NCBI GenBank assembly: GCA_905212215.1
Contig: CAJMDR010000012.1
Coordinates: 1 to 15,937, forward strand
Origin: an uncultured Porphyromonadaceae bacterium
GTDB lineage: Bacteria; Bacteroidota; Bacteroidia; Bacteroidales; Muribaculaceae
Direction: 5' to 3'
DNA: 15,937 nucleotides
Shown: in pieces, positions 1 to 7,200 of the stretch
How the letters are laid out: every line of letters starts with the position of its first letter
Numbering within the stretch: position 1 is the first letter of the stretch
Notes under the pieces: model-generated
What the model was told of the DNA's origin: nothing
The model's input: the letters and a program-made list of their open reading frames with translations, nothing else
Database searches by the model: none
Made by a program: the position numbers and the translations under genes

Positions 1-2167
1 GGATGTCTTTGATGTCTCCTTTCATTTTCTGGAAGAATCCGGGCTTGTCTACTGCAATGCCGAGTTTATTGGCAAGTCCTCGGTAAAGAATGTCGCGAAC
101 AAGAGTAGATTTTCCGCTTCCGCTAACTCCCGTAACGACGGTAAGGACTCCCAAGGGGAAATCAACGTTTACATAGCGAAGGTTATTGGCAGCCGCGCCC
201 TCTATGCTGATACGTTTCTGCCAGGGATGACGCAATTCTGGTACCGGAATTGTTTCGTCTCCTTCTAAACAGCGCAGAGTACGGGATTCCAGAGCTTTTA
301 CACTTTCTCCTTTTACCGGTATTGGGCCGTTATACAAAACTCTTCCTCCCAAGGAGCCGGCTCCGGGACCTACATCCACAAGCCAGTCGGCGGCTCGCAT
401 GATTTCTTCGTCATGCTCTACCACTACAAGTGTATTGCCTATGTCGCGAAGATGCTTCAGCACACCTATGAGCCGCTGGGTATCGCGTGGATGTAATCCT
501 ATGCTTGGCTCATCGAGAACATATAACGATCCTACGAGGCTCGATCCTAATGCCGTCGCTAATTTTATTCTCTGGCTCTCGCCGCCGCTTAACGAACCCC
601 AGGAACGGGACAGAGACAGATATCCTAATCCTACATCATCAAGATAGCGGAGACGGCTTTTGATTTCGCGAAGCAGACGTTCTGCGATGCGATTGTCGGT
701 CTCTGTCAATGTAAGGCTATCGAACCATGAGCGGAGTTTGCCTATGGGCATGGCAAGTAATTCGCTAAAACTTTTGCCGTTAATCTTTACATATTCCGCG
801 TCAGGTTTTAACCGGCTGCCATGACATACCGGGCAGGCTGTCTTACCACGATAGCGTGCCTTCATGACGCGGTATTGTATCTTGTATTGGTTGGAGTCTA
901 CCCAACGGAAGAAGCCGTCGATGCCTTCCCAAGGACCTTTGCCGTGCCAGAGAATATCCAACTCTTCCCGGGTAAGTTCGCTGTATGGCTTATGGATGGG
1001 AAAGCCGATGGATGATGAAAGACTTATGAGTTCGCGGCGACATTCGTCCATCTTCTCTCCTTTCCAGCATGCCACGGCGCCTTGATAAACGGATAGGGAA
1101 CGGTCGGGAATTACAAGATCCTCGCTGATGCCTAAAACCGAACCGAAGCCTTCGCATTTGGTGCAGGCGCCATAAGGGTTGTTGAAATTGAACATGAGGT
1201 CGCTGGGTTCGCGGAATTCCATGCCGTCAAGCGCGAAACGACGTGAAAATTCAATTAGCCTTCCTGAGTCGCCGTCATCATAGACCCTGACGGCAAATTC
1301 ATCATGTCCCTCGAAATAAGCGGTCTCAACAGAGTCGGTGAGGCGGCTCCGGGTGTCATCGTCGTCGCTTATGGAAAGTCGGTCAATGAGAAGACGGTAA
1401 TATGCAGGCGACATTGGGGTCTGGCTCTCCAACGCTTCACTGATGTCGAAAAACTCGCCATTATGTTCCAGTCTGGAATAACCCTCTTGAAGATATATCT
1501 CAAGCTGCTGGTTAAACTCCCTTCCTTCCGGCATGTTTATGGGTGCCGTAACAGCAATCCTTGTCCCTTCTGGTAAAGCAAGCAATTCATCTACCACCTT
1601 CTCCGGGCTTTGCTTGCTCACTTCACGGCCACTGATAGGGGAGTACGTGTGTCCGGCTCTGGCAAAGAGCATACGAAGATAGTCGTTAAGCTCCGTCGCC
1701 GTGCCGACAGTGGATCGAGGATTATGGCCCACTTTCTGTTCTATGGCGATAGCTGGGGGGAGTCCTTTTATATAATCACATTCCGGCTTTGGGATGCGGC
1801 CTAAGAACTGACGGGCATAAGCCGACAGTGACTCCACATAACGGCGGCGTCCCTCGGCATACAGCGTATCGAAGGCTAATGACGACTTGCCGCTTCCGCT
1901 GACACCTGTAATGACGGCGAACTTGCCACGTGGTAGTCGCAAGTCAACCCCTTTCAGGTTATTGGCTCTGGCACCCTTTACTTCGATGCAGTCATCAGCT
2001 TTTTCTATCTTACTTGTGTCATGGCTTGTGTCATTATCAGATGTGTTGGAAGTAGCACATTCCTTTTCAAGAGCTTTACCTGTAGCTTCTGTGGAAGCTT
2101 TTTCTATGTGATTCTGAGAATATATGTTGTCGGTGCCTTCTGCCACCGTTTGTTTCTTCTTTGTCAT
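1..2167 (-). CDS. uvrA: Excinuclease ABC subunit A, UvrA (3' end cut by window edge)
   Basis: UvrA is the damage-recognition ATPase of nucleotide excision repair; it dimerises, loads UvrB on lesions and acts in the cytoplasm. My translation of the minus strand is open from the ATG at 2167 to the left edge (722 codons). It shows the first Walker A (GVSGSGKS, around residue 88-95, bases near 1888), the zinc-finger pairs CTKC (near 1170) and CPVC (near 830), the ABC signature LSGGESQRIKLA (near 590), Walker B LYVLDEPSIGLHPRD (near 510) and the second Walker A (GVSGSGKST, Lys686 at 110-112). The family is about 940 residues, so some 200 C-terminal residues lie outside. The ATG at 2167 is the only ATG before the conserved core, which leaves an unusual leader of about 60 residues rich in Lys, Glu, Ser and Thr. 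Bacteroidota often carry more than one UvrA; I cannot tell which paralogue this is. It follows plsC with a 158-bp gap. Confidence 0.95.
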   Translation of the reverse strand, partial: MTKKKQTVAEGTDNIYSQNHIEKASTEATGKALEKECATSNTSDNDTSHDTSKIEKADDCIEVKGARANNLKGVDLRLPRGKFAVITGVSGSGKSSLAFDTLYAEGRRRYVESLSAYARQFLGRIPKPECDYIKGLPPAIAIEQKVGHNPRSTVGTATELNDYLRMLFARAGHTYSPISGREVSKQSPEKVVDELLALPEGTRIAVTAPINMPEGREFNQQLEIYLQEGYSRLEHNGEFFDISEALESQTPMSPAYYRLLIDRLSISDDDDTRSRLTDSVETAYFEGHDEFAVRVYDDGDSGRLIEFSRRFALDGMEFREPSDLMFNFNNPYGACTKCEGFGSVLGISEDLVIPDRSLSVYQGAVACWKGEKMDECRRELISLSSSIGFPIHKPYSELTREELDILWHGKGPWEGIDGFFRWVDSNQYKIQYRVMKARYRGKTACPVCHGSRLKPDAEYVKINGKSFSELLAMPIGKLRSWFDSLTLTETDNRIAERLLREIKSRLRYLDDVGLGYLSLSRSWGSLSGGESQRIKLATALGSSLVGSLYVLDEPSIGLHPRDTQRLIGVLKHLRDIGNTLVVVEHDEEIMRAADWLVDVGPGAGSLGGRVLYNGPIPVKGESVKALESRTLRCLEGDETIPVPELRHPWQKRISIEGAAANNLRYVNVDFPLGVLTVVTGVSGSGKSTLVRDILYRGLANKLGIAVDKPGFFQKMKGDIKDI

Positions 2168-2293
2168 AACAATATATAACGCAAAAACCGCGCCAAATAT
2201 TGCCCTCCGTACAAAAGGCCATTTATGCTTGTGAATAGGAAATGTGGAGCTCCTTGTGCAAGAAACTCTACAATCATAGCTTTTGTTCCTGTG

Positions 2294-2311
2294 CCGGAGG
2301 CTTGCCTCCGG
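2294..2311. repeat. Small perfect inverted repeat after plsC
   Basis: Eight-base arms CCGGAGGC and GCCTCCGG are separated by two bases, 14 bases past the plsC stop. On the minus strand a T-rich run lies before the hairpin, not after it, so it does not have the form of an intrinsic terminator. It may be a weak transcript-end or stability hairpin between plsC and uvrA. The rest of the plsC-uvrA gap (2168-2325) shows no ORF with a start codon and no clear promoter. Confidence 0.4.
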
Positions 2312-2325
2312 AAAGAAAAAATATG

Positions 2326-3069
2326 TTATTTATCCTCTTCAGGGTCAGACCCGGCTGGCAGGGATGATGCTATCTCTTTGCGGCATTGAGCCATAAGGCG
2401 CTTGGTGTTGAAGCCGCTTTCTCCCGGCCAGATGGGTTCGTGAATAGTCAGGGTGATTTTTCCGGGAGTGACATTATAGGTCGTCCTCGGCATGGCGCGG
2501 AATGAGCCGTCGATGCTTATCGGCACCACTGGGAGGCGGAACTCCCCGGCAAGCATGAAGGCGCCGCGCTTGAATGGTGTCAGTTTGCCATCCCATGTGC
2601 GTGAACCCTCGGGGAATATGACCACGCTCATGCCGTTTCGGAGTCGCTTTTCTGCTTCCGCGATTGTATCTTTAATTCCATGGACGGAAGAGTCGTCAAC
2701 AAATACATATCCTGCTTTACGGCATGCAAAGCCTACCAAAGGAATTTTTTCAAGCTCCTTTTTCATCAGCCATTTGAAATTATGGTTCAGATAGCCAAGG
2801 ATAGCCCAGATATCGAAAGCTCCCTGATGGTTGGCTACAAAGACGTAGCTCTGTTTTTTGTCAAGATATTGGCGCCCGACCACTTTTACTCTGACAAAAA
2901 ACAGTGTACAGACACACCGAGACCAGATATGTGCTGGCCAGTATGCAAGAACTCTGTGGCTGCCAAGGGTGGTGCCGATAATAGTTGTCAAGGCTGTTGC
3001 GATAGTGACGACTAATAATATTGGTGTCGCTATCAGCCATTGATAGAGAAAAAACAGTATTTTAAACAT
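2326..3069 (-). CDS. plsC: 1-acyl-sn-glycerol-3-phosphate acyltransferase (PlsC family)
   Basis: This enzyme family acylates lysophosphatidic acid at the sn-2 position to give phosphatidic acid, the precursor of membrane phospholipids, at the inner membrane. The 247-residue protein has a hydrophobic N-terminal segment (residues 3-36). It then shows the catalytic H(X4)D motif in NHQGAFD (His81, Asp86), the glycerol-phosphate-binding block FPEGSR (152-157) followed by TPFKRGAF, and the block LPVVPISI (179-186). Length and motif order fit the family. The ATG at 3069 places the hydrophobic segment at the start. It lies between rprY and uvrA on the same strand, 116 bp downstream of rprY across a hairpin-rich gap, so co-transcription with rprXY is uncertain. 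Acyl-donor and chain specificity cannot be read from the sequence; a related lysolipid acyltransferase remains possible. Confidence 0.93.
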   Translation of the reverse strand: MFKILFFLYQWLIATPILLVVTIATALTTIIGTTLGSHRVLAYWPAHIWSRCVCTLFFVRVKVVGRQYLDKKQSYVFVANHQGAFDIWAILGYLNHNFKWLMKKELEKIPLVGFACRKAGYVFVDDSSVHGIKDTIAEAEKRLRNGMSVVIFPEGSRTWDGKLTPFKRGAFMLAGEFRLPVVPISIDGSFRAMPRTTYNVTPGKITLTIHEPIWPGESGFNTKRLMAQCRKEIASSLPAGSDPEEDK

Positions 3070-3087
3070 TCCTACTTATGTATGTTA

Positions 3088-3121
3088 AGGAGCTGTGTCA
3101 ATATCGATTGGTACAGCTCCT
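3088..3121. repeat. Inverted repeat between rprY and plsC (AGGAGCTGT/ACAGCTCCT)
   Basis: Nine-base perfect arms at 3088-3096 and 3113-3121 enclose a 16-base loop. It is the most stable-looking hairpin in the gap between rprY and plsC and could end or attenuate read-through from rprY. No good T-run follows it on the minus strand, so the terminator role is a guess. Confidence 0.45.
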
Positions 3122-3131
3122 ATATATAACG

Positions 3132-3185
3132 GAATATTATGCGTTTATAATATTCTCTCAGTTCCTTTCTATCTTCCTTGAAAGG
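3132..3185. repeat. Two further inverted repeats directly after rprY
   Basis: GAATATTAT (3132-3140) pairs with ATAATATTC (3147-3155) across six bases. CCTTTC (3164-3169) pairs with GAAAGG (3180-3185) across ten bases and abuts the rprY stop codon. With the repeat at 3088-3121 they make three successive hairpins filling almost the whole gap. The AT-rich one could arise by chance; function unknown. Confidence 0.35.
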
Positions 3186-3905
3186 TTATGCGTTTGCCGC
3201 TTGTTTGCGTTCCTCCTCAGGTGCGATAAGCTTATAGCCTTTGCCGTGGATATTGATTATCTCTATGGAAGGATCGGCTTTGAGGTGTTTGCGCAGCTTG
3301 GTGATGTACACATCCATGGAACGGGCGTTGAAATAGTTGTCATCGATCCATATCGCCTTCAACGCATAGTTGCGTTCCAGAATCTGGTTCTGATGGGCGC
3401 ATAGCAACGAGAGCAACTCGCTTTCCTTGGTTGTGAGCTTTGTGGTCTTGTCATCGGCAATAAGTACCTGTTTCTGGGTGTCGAAGGTGAATTTGCCGAG
3501 CTTGTACATGGTGATCTCGCGGTTCTGCTTGCCACGTACGCGGCGTAAGATGGCTCCTATACGGAACACCAGCTCTTCCATGGAGAATGGCTTGGTGATA
3601 TAGTCATCGGCACCGAGCTTGAAGCCTTCCAGAACATCGTTCTTAAGCGCTTTGGCGGTGAGAAAGATGATTGGCACCTCGGAGTTGACACTATGTATCT
3701 CTTTTGCCAGTGTGAAGCCATCCTTGCGGGGCATCATCACGTCAAGCACGCAGAGGTCATATTTCCCTTTCAGGAATGCCTTGTATCCGGCATCACCGTC
3801 TGGATACAGGTCGGCATAGAAGCCTTTGGCCTGAAGGAACTCGCGCAACAGCATGCCCAGGTTCTCATCATCCTCGCAGAGCAATATTCTAAGTTTTTCG
3901 TCCAT
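3186..3905 (-). CDS. rprY: OmpR/PhoB-family response regulator, RprY-like
   Basis: This is the DNA-binding output protein of a two-component system. The 239-residue protein has a receiver domain (about residues 5-120) with the acidic pocket Glu11-Asp12-Asp13, phospho-acceptor Asp55 in VLDVMMP, Thr83 and Lys105. A C-terminal winged helix (about 135-230) ends in the typical stretch NARSMDVYITKLRKHL and IINIHGKGYKL. From memory, the sequence is very close to RprY of Bacteroides fragilis over its full length. It follows its kinase gene rprX on the same strand after 76 bp, so the two are probably one transcript from the promoter at 5628-5659. The divergent efflux operon is the obvious candidate target, but that is inference: the known RprY regulon in other Bacteroidota is wider, and no binding site can be proven here. 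Confidence 0.93.
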   Translation of the reverse strand: MDEKLRILLCEDDENLGMLLREFLQAKGFYADLYPDGDAGYKAFLKGKYDLCVLDVMMPRKDGFTLAKEIHSVNSEVPIIFLTAKALKNDVLEGFKLGADDYITKPFSMEELVFRIGAILRRVRGKQNREITMYKLGKFTFDTQKQVLIADDKTTKLTTKESELLSLLCAHQNQILERNYALKAIWIDDNYFNARSMDVYITKLRKHLKADPSIEIINIHGKGYKLIAPEEERKQAANA

Positions 3906-3981
3906 TATCGTAGTGTTTATGTTTCTTTTTTATCTTTTATATTATAATGAAATATTATGGCCTTAGGTTTAACTAAACTGC

Positions 3982-5535
3982 CTAAATTTCACTATTTTTG
4001 TCCTCCATATCCTTCTTTGACGCTCCTCCGGGAACCAAAGGCAGCGTAATTACGAATGTGGTGCCTTCGCCATATTCGCTTTCTACACGTATCCGACCGG
4101 AGAACTGATGTATTACCTCGCGAACATAGGCAAGACCTATGCCATAGCCTTTTACGTCGTGCCTGTTGCCGGTACCTACGCGGTAGAAGCGTTCAAAAAT
4201 GCGTTTCTGGTCCTGACTGCGTATACCTATGCCGTTGTCCTTAATACGTATCTCCAGTTCTGTGCCGGAATTGGTGTCAGTGGTAGATATGGAAAGGTGG
4301 GGCGGCTCATCTTCCTTACGGTATTTCACCGCATTGTCAAGCAGCGAATAGATGACATTGGTGAAGTGGACAGAATCTACCGCAACATCGGCATCTGCAG
4401 CTTTAAGATCAGTGGTGACTGAACCGCCGAATTTCTCGGCTTTTATCTTGAAGTTGCTCACAACCTGCCTTATTACCTTGTTGGCATCTATCTCACTGAG
4501 ATTGACACGTAACTGAGCGTTGTCGAACATGGAAAGAACAAGAACTCTTTCCACAAGCACTCGTAGCCGTTTGGTCTCCTCGTTTATCACTTTCGAGCAA
4601 TGCTTTATCAACGTCGGGGTCTTGCTTACCGACGGGTCATCGAGCATCTGGGCTGCAAGTGAAATAGTGGAGATAGGTGTCTTGAACTCATGGGTCATAT
4701 TGTTGATGAAGTCATTCTTCATCTCCGAGAGTTTCTTCTGACGGAAGGCAATGATGATGGTATACAGGAATACTACCAATAGAATGGCTGTGAATACCAA
4801 TGTGGGTATTATGTAGCGTACTGAACGATATATATAGTTCTTCTCTGTCGGGAAATCCACCAACAGATTATAGCGCACATCGCTGTTGGGGAAAAGCATG
4901 AATGTGTACATGCCCTCGACCTTCTTGCCTTGCTGCATGTCAGTGACAAGGTTCACATCGAAATCAGCCGTGGTGTAAAGCAGTCTTCCGTCCTCAGCCT
5001 GAAGAGCGAAAGTGAACGGCACATTCATGCCGCGTTTGCTCAATTCCGATTGAAGGAATCGGCGTACCATAGTGGAATCCACTCGCTGCGAAGCGGGTCG
5101 GTCGGCGCTTTCCTGGATGATACTTATTATGACCTCATTGAGCAACGATTGTTGATAGCGGTAGCGGTACTTCAGGGCATCTTGCAAGCGCCGGAAACTT
5201 TCAGCCGCACTGCTGTTGGTGGCAAAATCCTCACGAGGCAGCAACGGGGCGCCCAACGTGGTCATGGCTTCTGTGCCGCCTGAATTCATGGATGTGTTGT
5301 TGCCTGGTGATTCTACATCATCATCAAGCAGGCCGGCATCCTGTTCAAGGTAGAATAGGGTCTCCTGCTCCTCAAGGTAGCGGCCTACGCCGTATAGCGC
5401 ACGCATTACGTTCTCGGTAAACTGCTCTTTACGCATGCGGACCATGCTTTCCATATATGTAACCTGGAAATAGAGCAATATACCGAAGGTGATTGCCATA
5501 ATCACCGTCAAGAGCCAGATGATAGACTTCTTCAT
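3982..5535 (-). CDS. rprX: Membrane sensor histidine kinase, RprX-like
   Basis: This is the sensor partner of the adjacent RprY-like regulator, in the inner membrane. The 517-residue protein has a first membrane helix (residues 5-27), a periplasmic sensor region of about 210 residues and a second helix (241-263). The dimerisation box NMTHEFKTPIS carries the phospho-acceptor His282. The ATPase domain has the N box (LLDNAVKY, Asn401), G1 box DNGIGI (433-438), F box FERFYRV (448-453) and G2 box GYGIGL (463-468). All catalytic motifs are intact. Residues about 65-115 of the sensor region are rich in Asp, Asn, Ser, Thr and Gly and look flexible. The signal sensed is unknown; no PAS or HAMP domain is evident. 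The ATG at 5535 starts just before the first helix and lies about 86 bases from the predicted transcript start. Confidence 0.93.
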   Translation of the reverse strand: MKKSIIWLLTVIMAITFGILLYFQVTYMESMVRMRKEQFTENVMRALYGVGRYLEEQETLFYLEQDAGLLDDDVESPGNNTSMNSGGTEAMTTLGAPLLPREDFATNSSAAESFRRLQDALKYRYRYQQSLLNEVIISIIQESADRPASQRVDSTMVRRFLQSELSKRGMNVPFTFALQAEDGRLLYTTADFDVNLVTDMQQGKKVEGMYTFMLFPNSDVRYNLLVDFPTEKNYIYRSVRYIIPTLVFTAILLVVFLYTIIIAFRQKKLSEMKNDFINNMTHEFKTPISTISLAAQMLDDPSVSKTPTLIKHCSKVINEETKRLRVLVERVLVLSMFDNAQLRVNLSEIDANKVIRQVVSNFKIKAEKFGGSVTTDLKAADADVAVDSVHFTNVIYSLLDNAVKYRKEDEPPHLSISTTDTNSGTELEIRIKDNGIGIRSQDQKRIFERFYRVGTGNRHDVKGYGIGLAYVREVIHQFSGRIRVESEYGEGTTFVITLPLVPGGASKKDMEDKNSEI

Positions 5536-5627
5536 ATTAAACCGAGACGAAGTGAAATTTCAATTATTTAACATTTAAGGAGAGCCGGGGGTTCACTTCG
5601 CCTCTTAGCCAGTTCTGTTTGACGGTG

Positions 5628-5659
5628 CAAAGTTAACAATTAAATGTTAATTTAACAAA
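5628..5659 (-). promoter_or_regulatory. Bacteroidota promoter for rprXY
   Basis: On the minus strand the -7 box is TAACTTTG (5635-5628), a full match to TAnnTTTG. The -33 box is TTTG (5659-5656) with a 20-base spacer. This is the housekeeping sigma form of Bacteroidota. Transcription would start around 5621, giving an 86-base leader before rprX. Confidence 0.72.
5633..5650. promoter_or_regulatory. Candidate operator: TTAACA-N6-TGTTAA
   Basis: A perfect six-base dyad overlaps the upstream edge of the rprX -7 box and fills the spacer towards -33. A further TTAACA lies 19 bases along (5652-5657), which also makes a direct repeat of TTAACAA with near two-helical-turn spacing. The position suits a regulator controlling rprXY, possibly RprY itself. 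The region is AT-rich, so chance occurrence cannot be excluded. Confidence 0.35.
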
Positions 5660-5783
5660 ATAATCAAGTGGCTTTTTTGTTCAATCTTTGTGATTTCTGG
5701 GTGAAATCATTGGTTGAGATGATGAACACCTGATTTTTACCCCTTGAAACCTTGCATTTTTTTAGAATAAAACTGCAATGGAA

Positions 5784-5814
5784 TTTTCATTACCAATATT
5801 TTTTCCTAACTTTG
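5784..5814 (+). promoter_or_regulatory. Bacteroidota promoter for the RND efflux operon
   Basis: The -7 box TAACTTTG (5807-5814) matches TAnnTTTG fully. TTTT at 5784-5787 stands in for the -33 TTTG with a 19-base spacer. The predicted start near 5820 gives a leader of about 140 bases before the adaptor gene at 5961. Confidence 0.68.
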
Positions 5815-5960
5815 CAGCCGGAAATTCAGGCCTCCGGGCGTTTATACTATTGTCTCGGGGACTTGGGTGCCGAAAATTCTTTGCCGCACACATTATATAA
5901 TTGCGTAGCGGCGAAGTCTTTAAGCCGTGAAATAATAAACACAAATAGACCAGAACAAAG

Positions 5961-7121
5961 ATGAAAAAGAATTGGCTAAGCATGTCAGCGATTGCGTTGG
6001 GACTGTGTGGCCTGATGCTGACGGCCTGCGGTAAGAAAGACCAGCAACAGCAACAGGCGGTTCCCGAGCTCGCGGTGATGACAGTGGGCGAGGAAAACGC
6101 CACTCTGGAAACAGGATACCCCGCCACGCTCCACGGTACGAATGATGTGGAGATTCGGCCTCAGATTCAGGGTTTCATTACTCAGGTTTGCGTGCAGGAA
6201 GGTCAGAGGGTGGCAAAAGGCCAGGTCCTCTTCCGCATTGACCAGGTACAACTTCAGGCAGCCGTGGATGCCGCCAAAGGTCAGGTGGCTCAGGCTAAGG
6301 CTGCCGTGGAGGTGGCTCTGGCGAACGTGAACACGCAGCAGACGAATGCCAACAACAACAAGCTTTTGCTCAACCAAAACATCATAGCTCCCACGGCCTA
6401 TCAGCTCAGTGTGGATGCACTCAATGCAGCTAAAGCTCAGGCTAATCAGGCAAGAGCAGCTCTTTCCTCAGCTCAGGCTCAGCTCGTTTCGGCTCAGAAG
6501 AACCTCAGCTATTCAACTATCACTGCTCCCGCTTCGGGCATAGTAGGTACGATCGACTTCAAGGAGGGCGCCTTGGTATCGCCGCAGACCCTTCTTACCG
6601 TGCTCAGCAACAACGGTGAAATGGAAGCCTATTTCTCCATGAACGAGAAGGAAGTGCTCGCACTCACCGATAACGGCAAACGTACTTTGGAGCAGGCAAT
6701 AGCAGGAATGCCGGAAGTAAGCCTCAAGCTTGCTAACGGCGAAGTCTATCCTCTCAAAGGCCGAGTTAAGAGCATCAGCGGCGTTCTTGACCCGCAGACC
6801 GGAGCTGCTAAATTTGTAGCGGTATTCCCCAACACCAACGGTATGCTCCACAGCGGAAACACAGCCCAGGTGCTGATTCCGAACATGACTCCGAACGCCA
6901 TCCAGATACCTCAGAAAGCTACCACCGAGATGCAGGACATGAAGTTCGTCTTCACTGTGGATAAGAACAACATGGTACACCGCACTCCCATCACTGTATC
7001 TGACATTAACGACGGCCATTCCTACATCGTCACCTCAGGCTTGAATCCCGGCGACGTAATCGCAACAGAAGGTGTTGGCTTCACCCTCAAGGACAGCCTC
7101 ATCATCAAACCGAAACGTTAA
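5961..7121 (+). CDS. RND efflux periplasmic adaptor lipoprotein (AcrA/MexA type)
   Basis: This is the membrane-fusion subunit that links the inner-membrane RND pump to the outer-membrane channel. The 386-residue protein begins with a lipoprotein signal peptide: basic start, hydrophobic core and lipobox LTAC with Cys23, followed by a linker holding five Gln in a row (28-32). Then come a first lipoyl half (around IRPQIQGFITQVCVQEGQRVAKGQVLF), a long Ala/Gln-rich coiled-coil hairpin (about residues 90-185), the second lipoyl half (ITAPASGIVGTIDFKEGALV), a beta-barrel and a membrane-proximal domain. Order and length match the HlyD/AcrA family. It is the first gene of a three-gene operon, 79 bp upstream of the pump gene, and starts about 140 bases after the predicted promoter. 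Exported substrates cannot be inferred. Confidence 0.95.
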   Translation: MKKNWLSMSAIALGLCGLMLTACGKKDQQQQQAVPELAVMTVGEENATLETGYPATLHGTNDVEIRPQIQGFITQVCVQEGQRVAKGQVLFRIDQVQLQAAVDAAKGQVAQAKAAVEVALANVNTQQTNANNNKLLLNQNIIAPTAYQLSVDALNAAKAQANQARAALSSAQAQLVSAQKNLSYSTITAPASGIVGTIDFKEGALVSPQTLLTVLSNNGEMEAYFSMNEKEVLALTDNGKRTLEQAIAGMPEVSLKLANGEVYPLKGRVKSISGVLDPQTGAAKFVAVFPNTNGMLHSGNTAQVLIPNMTPNAIQIPQKATTEMQDMKFVFTVDKNNMVHRTPITVSDINDGHSYIVTSGLNPGDVIATEGVGFTLKDSLIIKPKR

Positions 7122-7200
7122 CATGAAGTGAAGATAAGGCGGCTCCAGCTCTCCATTATGCCGCTGAAATATTCAATCTTCAATCTGAAAGTATAACAAT

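Larger units (their letters stand above)
5536..5960. other. Divergent control region between rprX and the efflux operon
   Basis: This 425-bp gap holds no credible gene. It is AT-rich and contains one Bacteroidota-type promoter for each direction (5628-5659 for rprX, 5784-5814 for the pump genes), with about 150 bp between them. The hexamer TTAACA occurs at 5568-5573, 5633-5638 and 5652-5657, and its reverse complement at 5645-5650. The predicted leader of the efflux operon is about 140 bases long. A short weak pairing (CCGGA 5818-5822 with TCCGG 5833-5837) is all the structure I see in it. Confidence 0.7.

Noticed and set aside
399..2111. Several plus-strand ORFs of 60-90 codons
   Set aside because: They lie inside uvrA on the opposite strand, whose frame carries the full set of UvrA motifs. 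Their translations resemble no family.
2294..2311. Rho-independent terminator between plsC and uvrA
   Set aside because: The hairpin has a two-base loop and no T-run after it on the minus strand, so I list it only as an inverted repeat.
6041..6060. CAG/CAA repeat after the adaptor lipobox as a phase-variable tract
   Set aside because: It encodes five Gln with mixed CAG and CAA codons, so it is not a uniform slippage tract. Low-complexity linkers after the lipidated Cys are normal in these adaptors.
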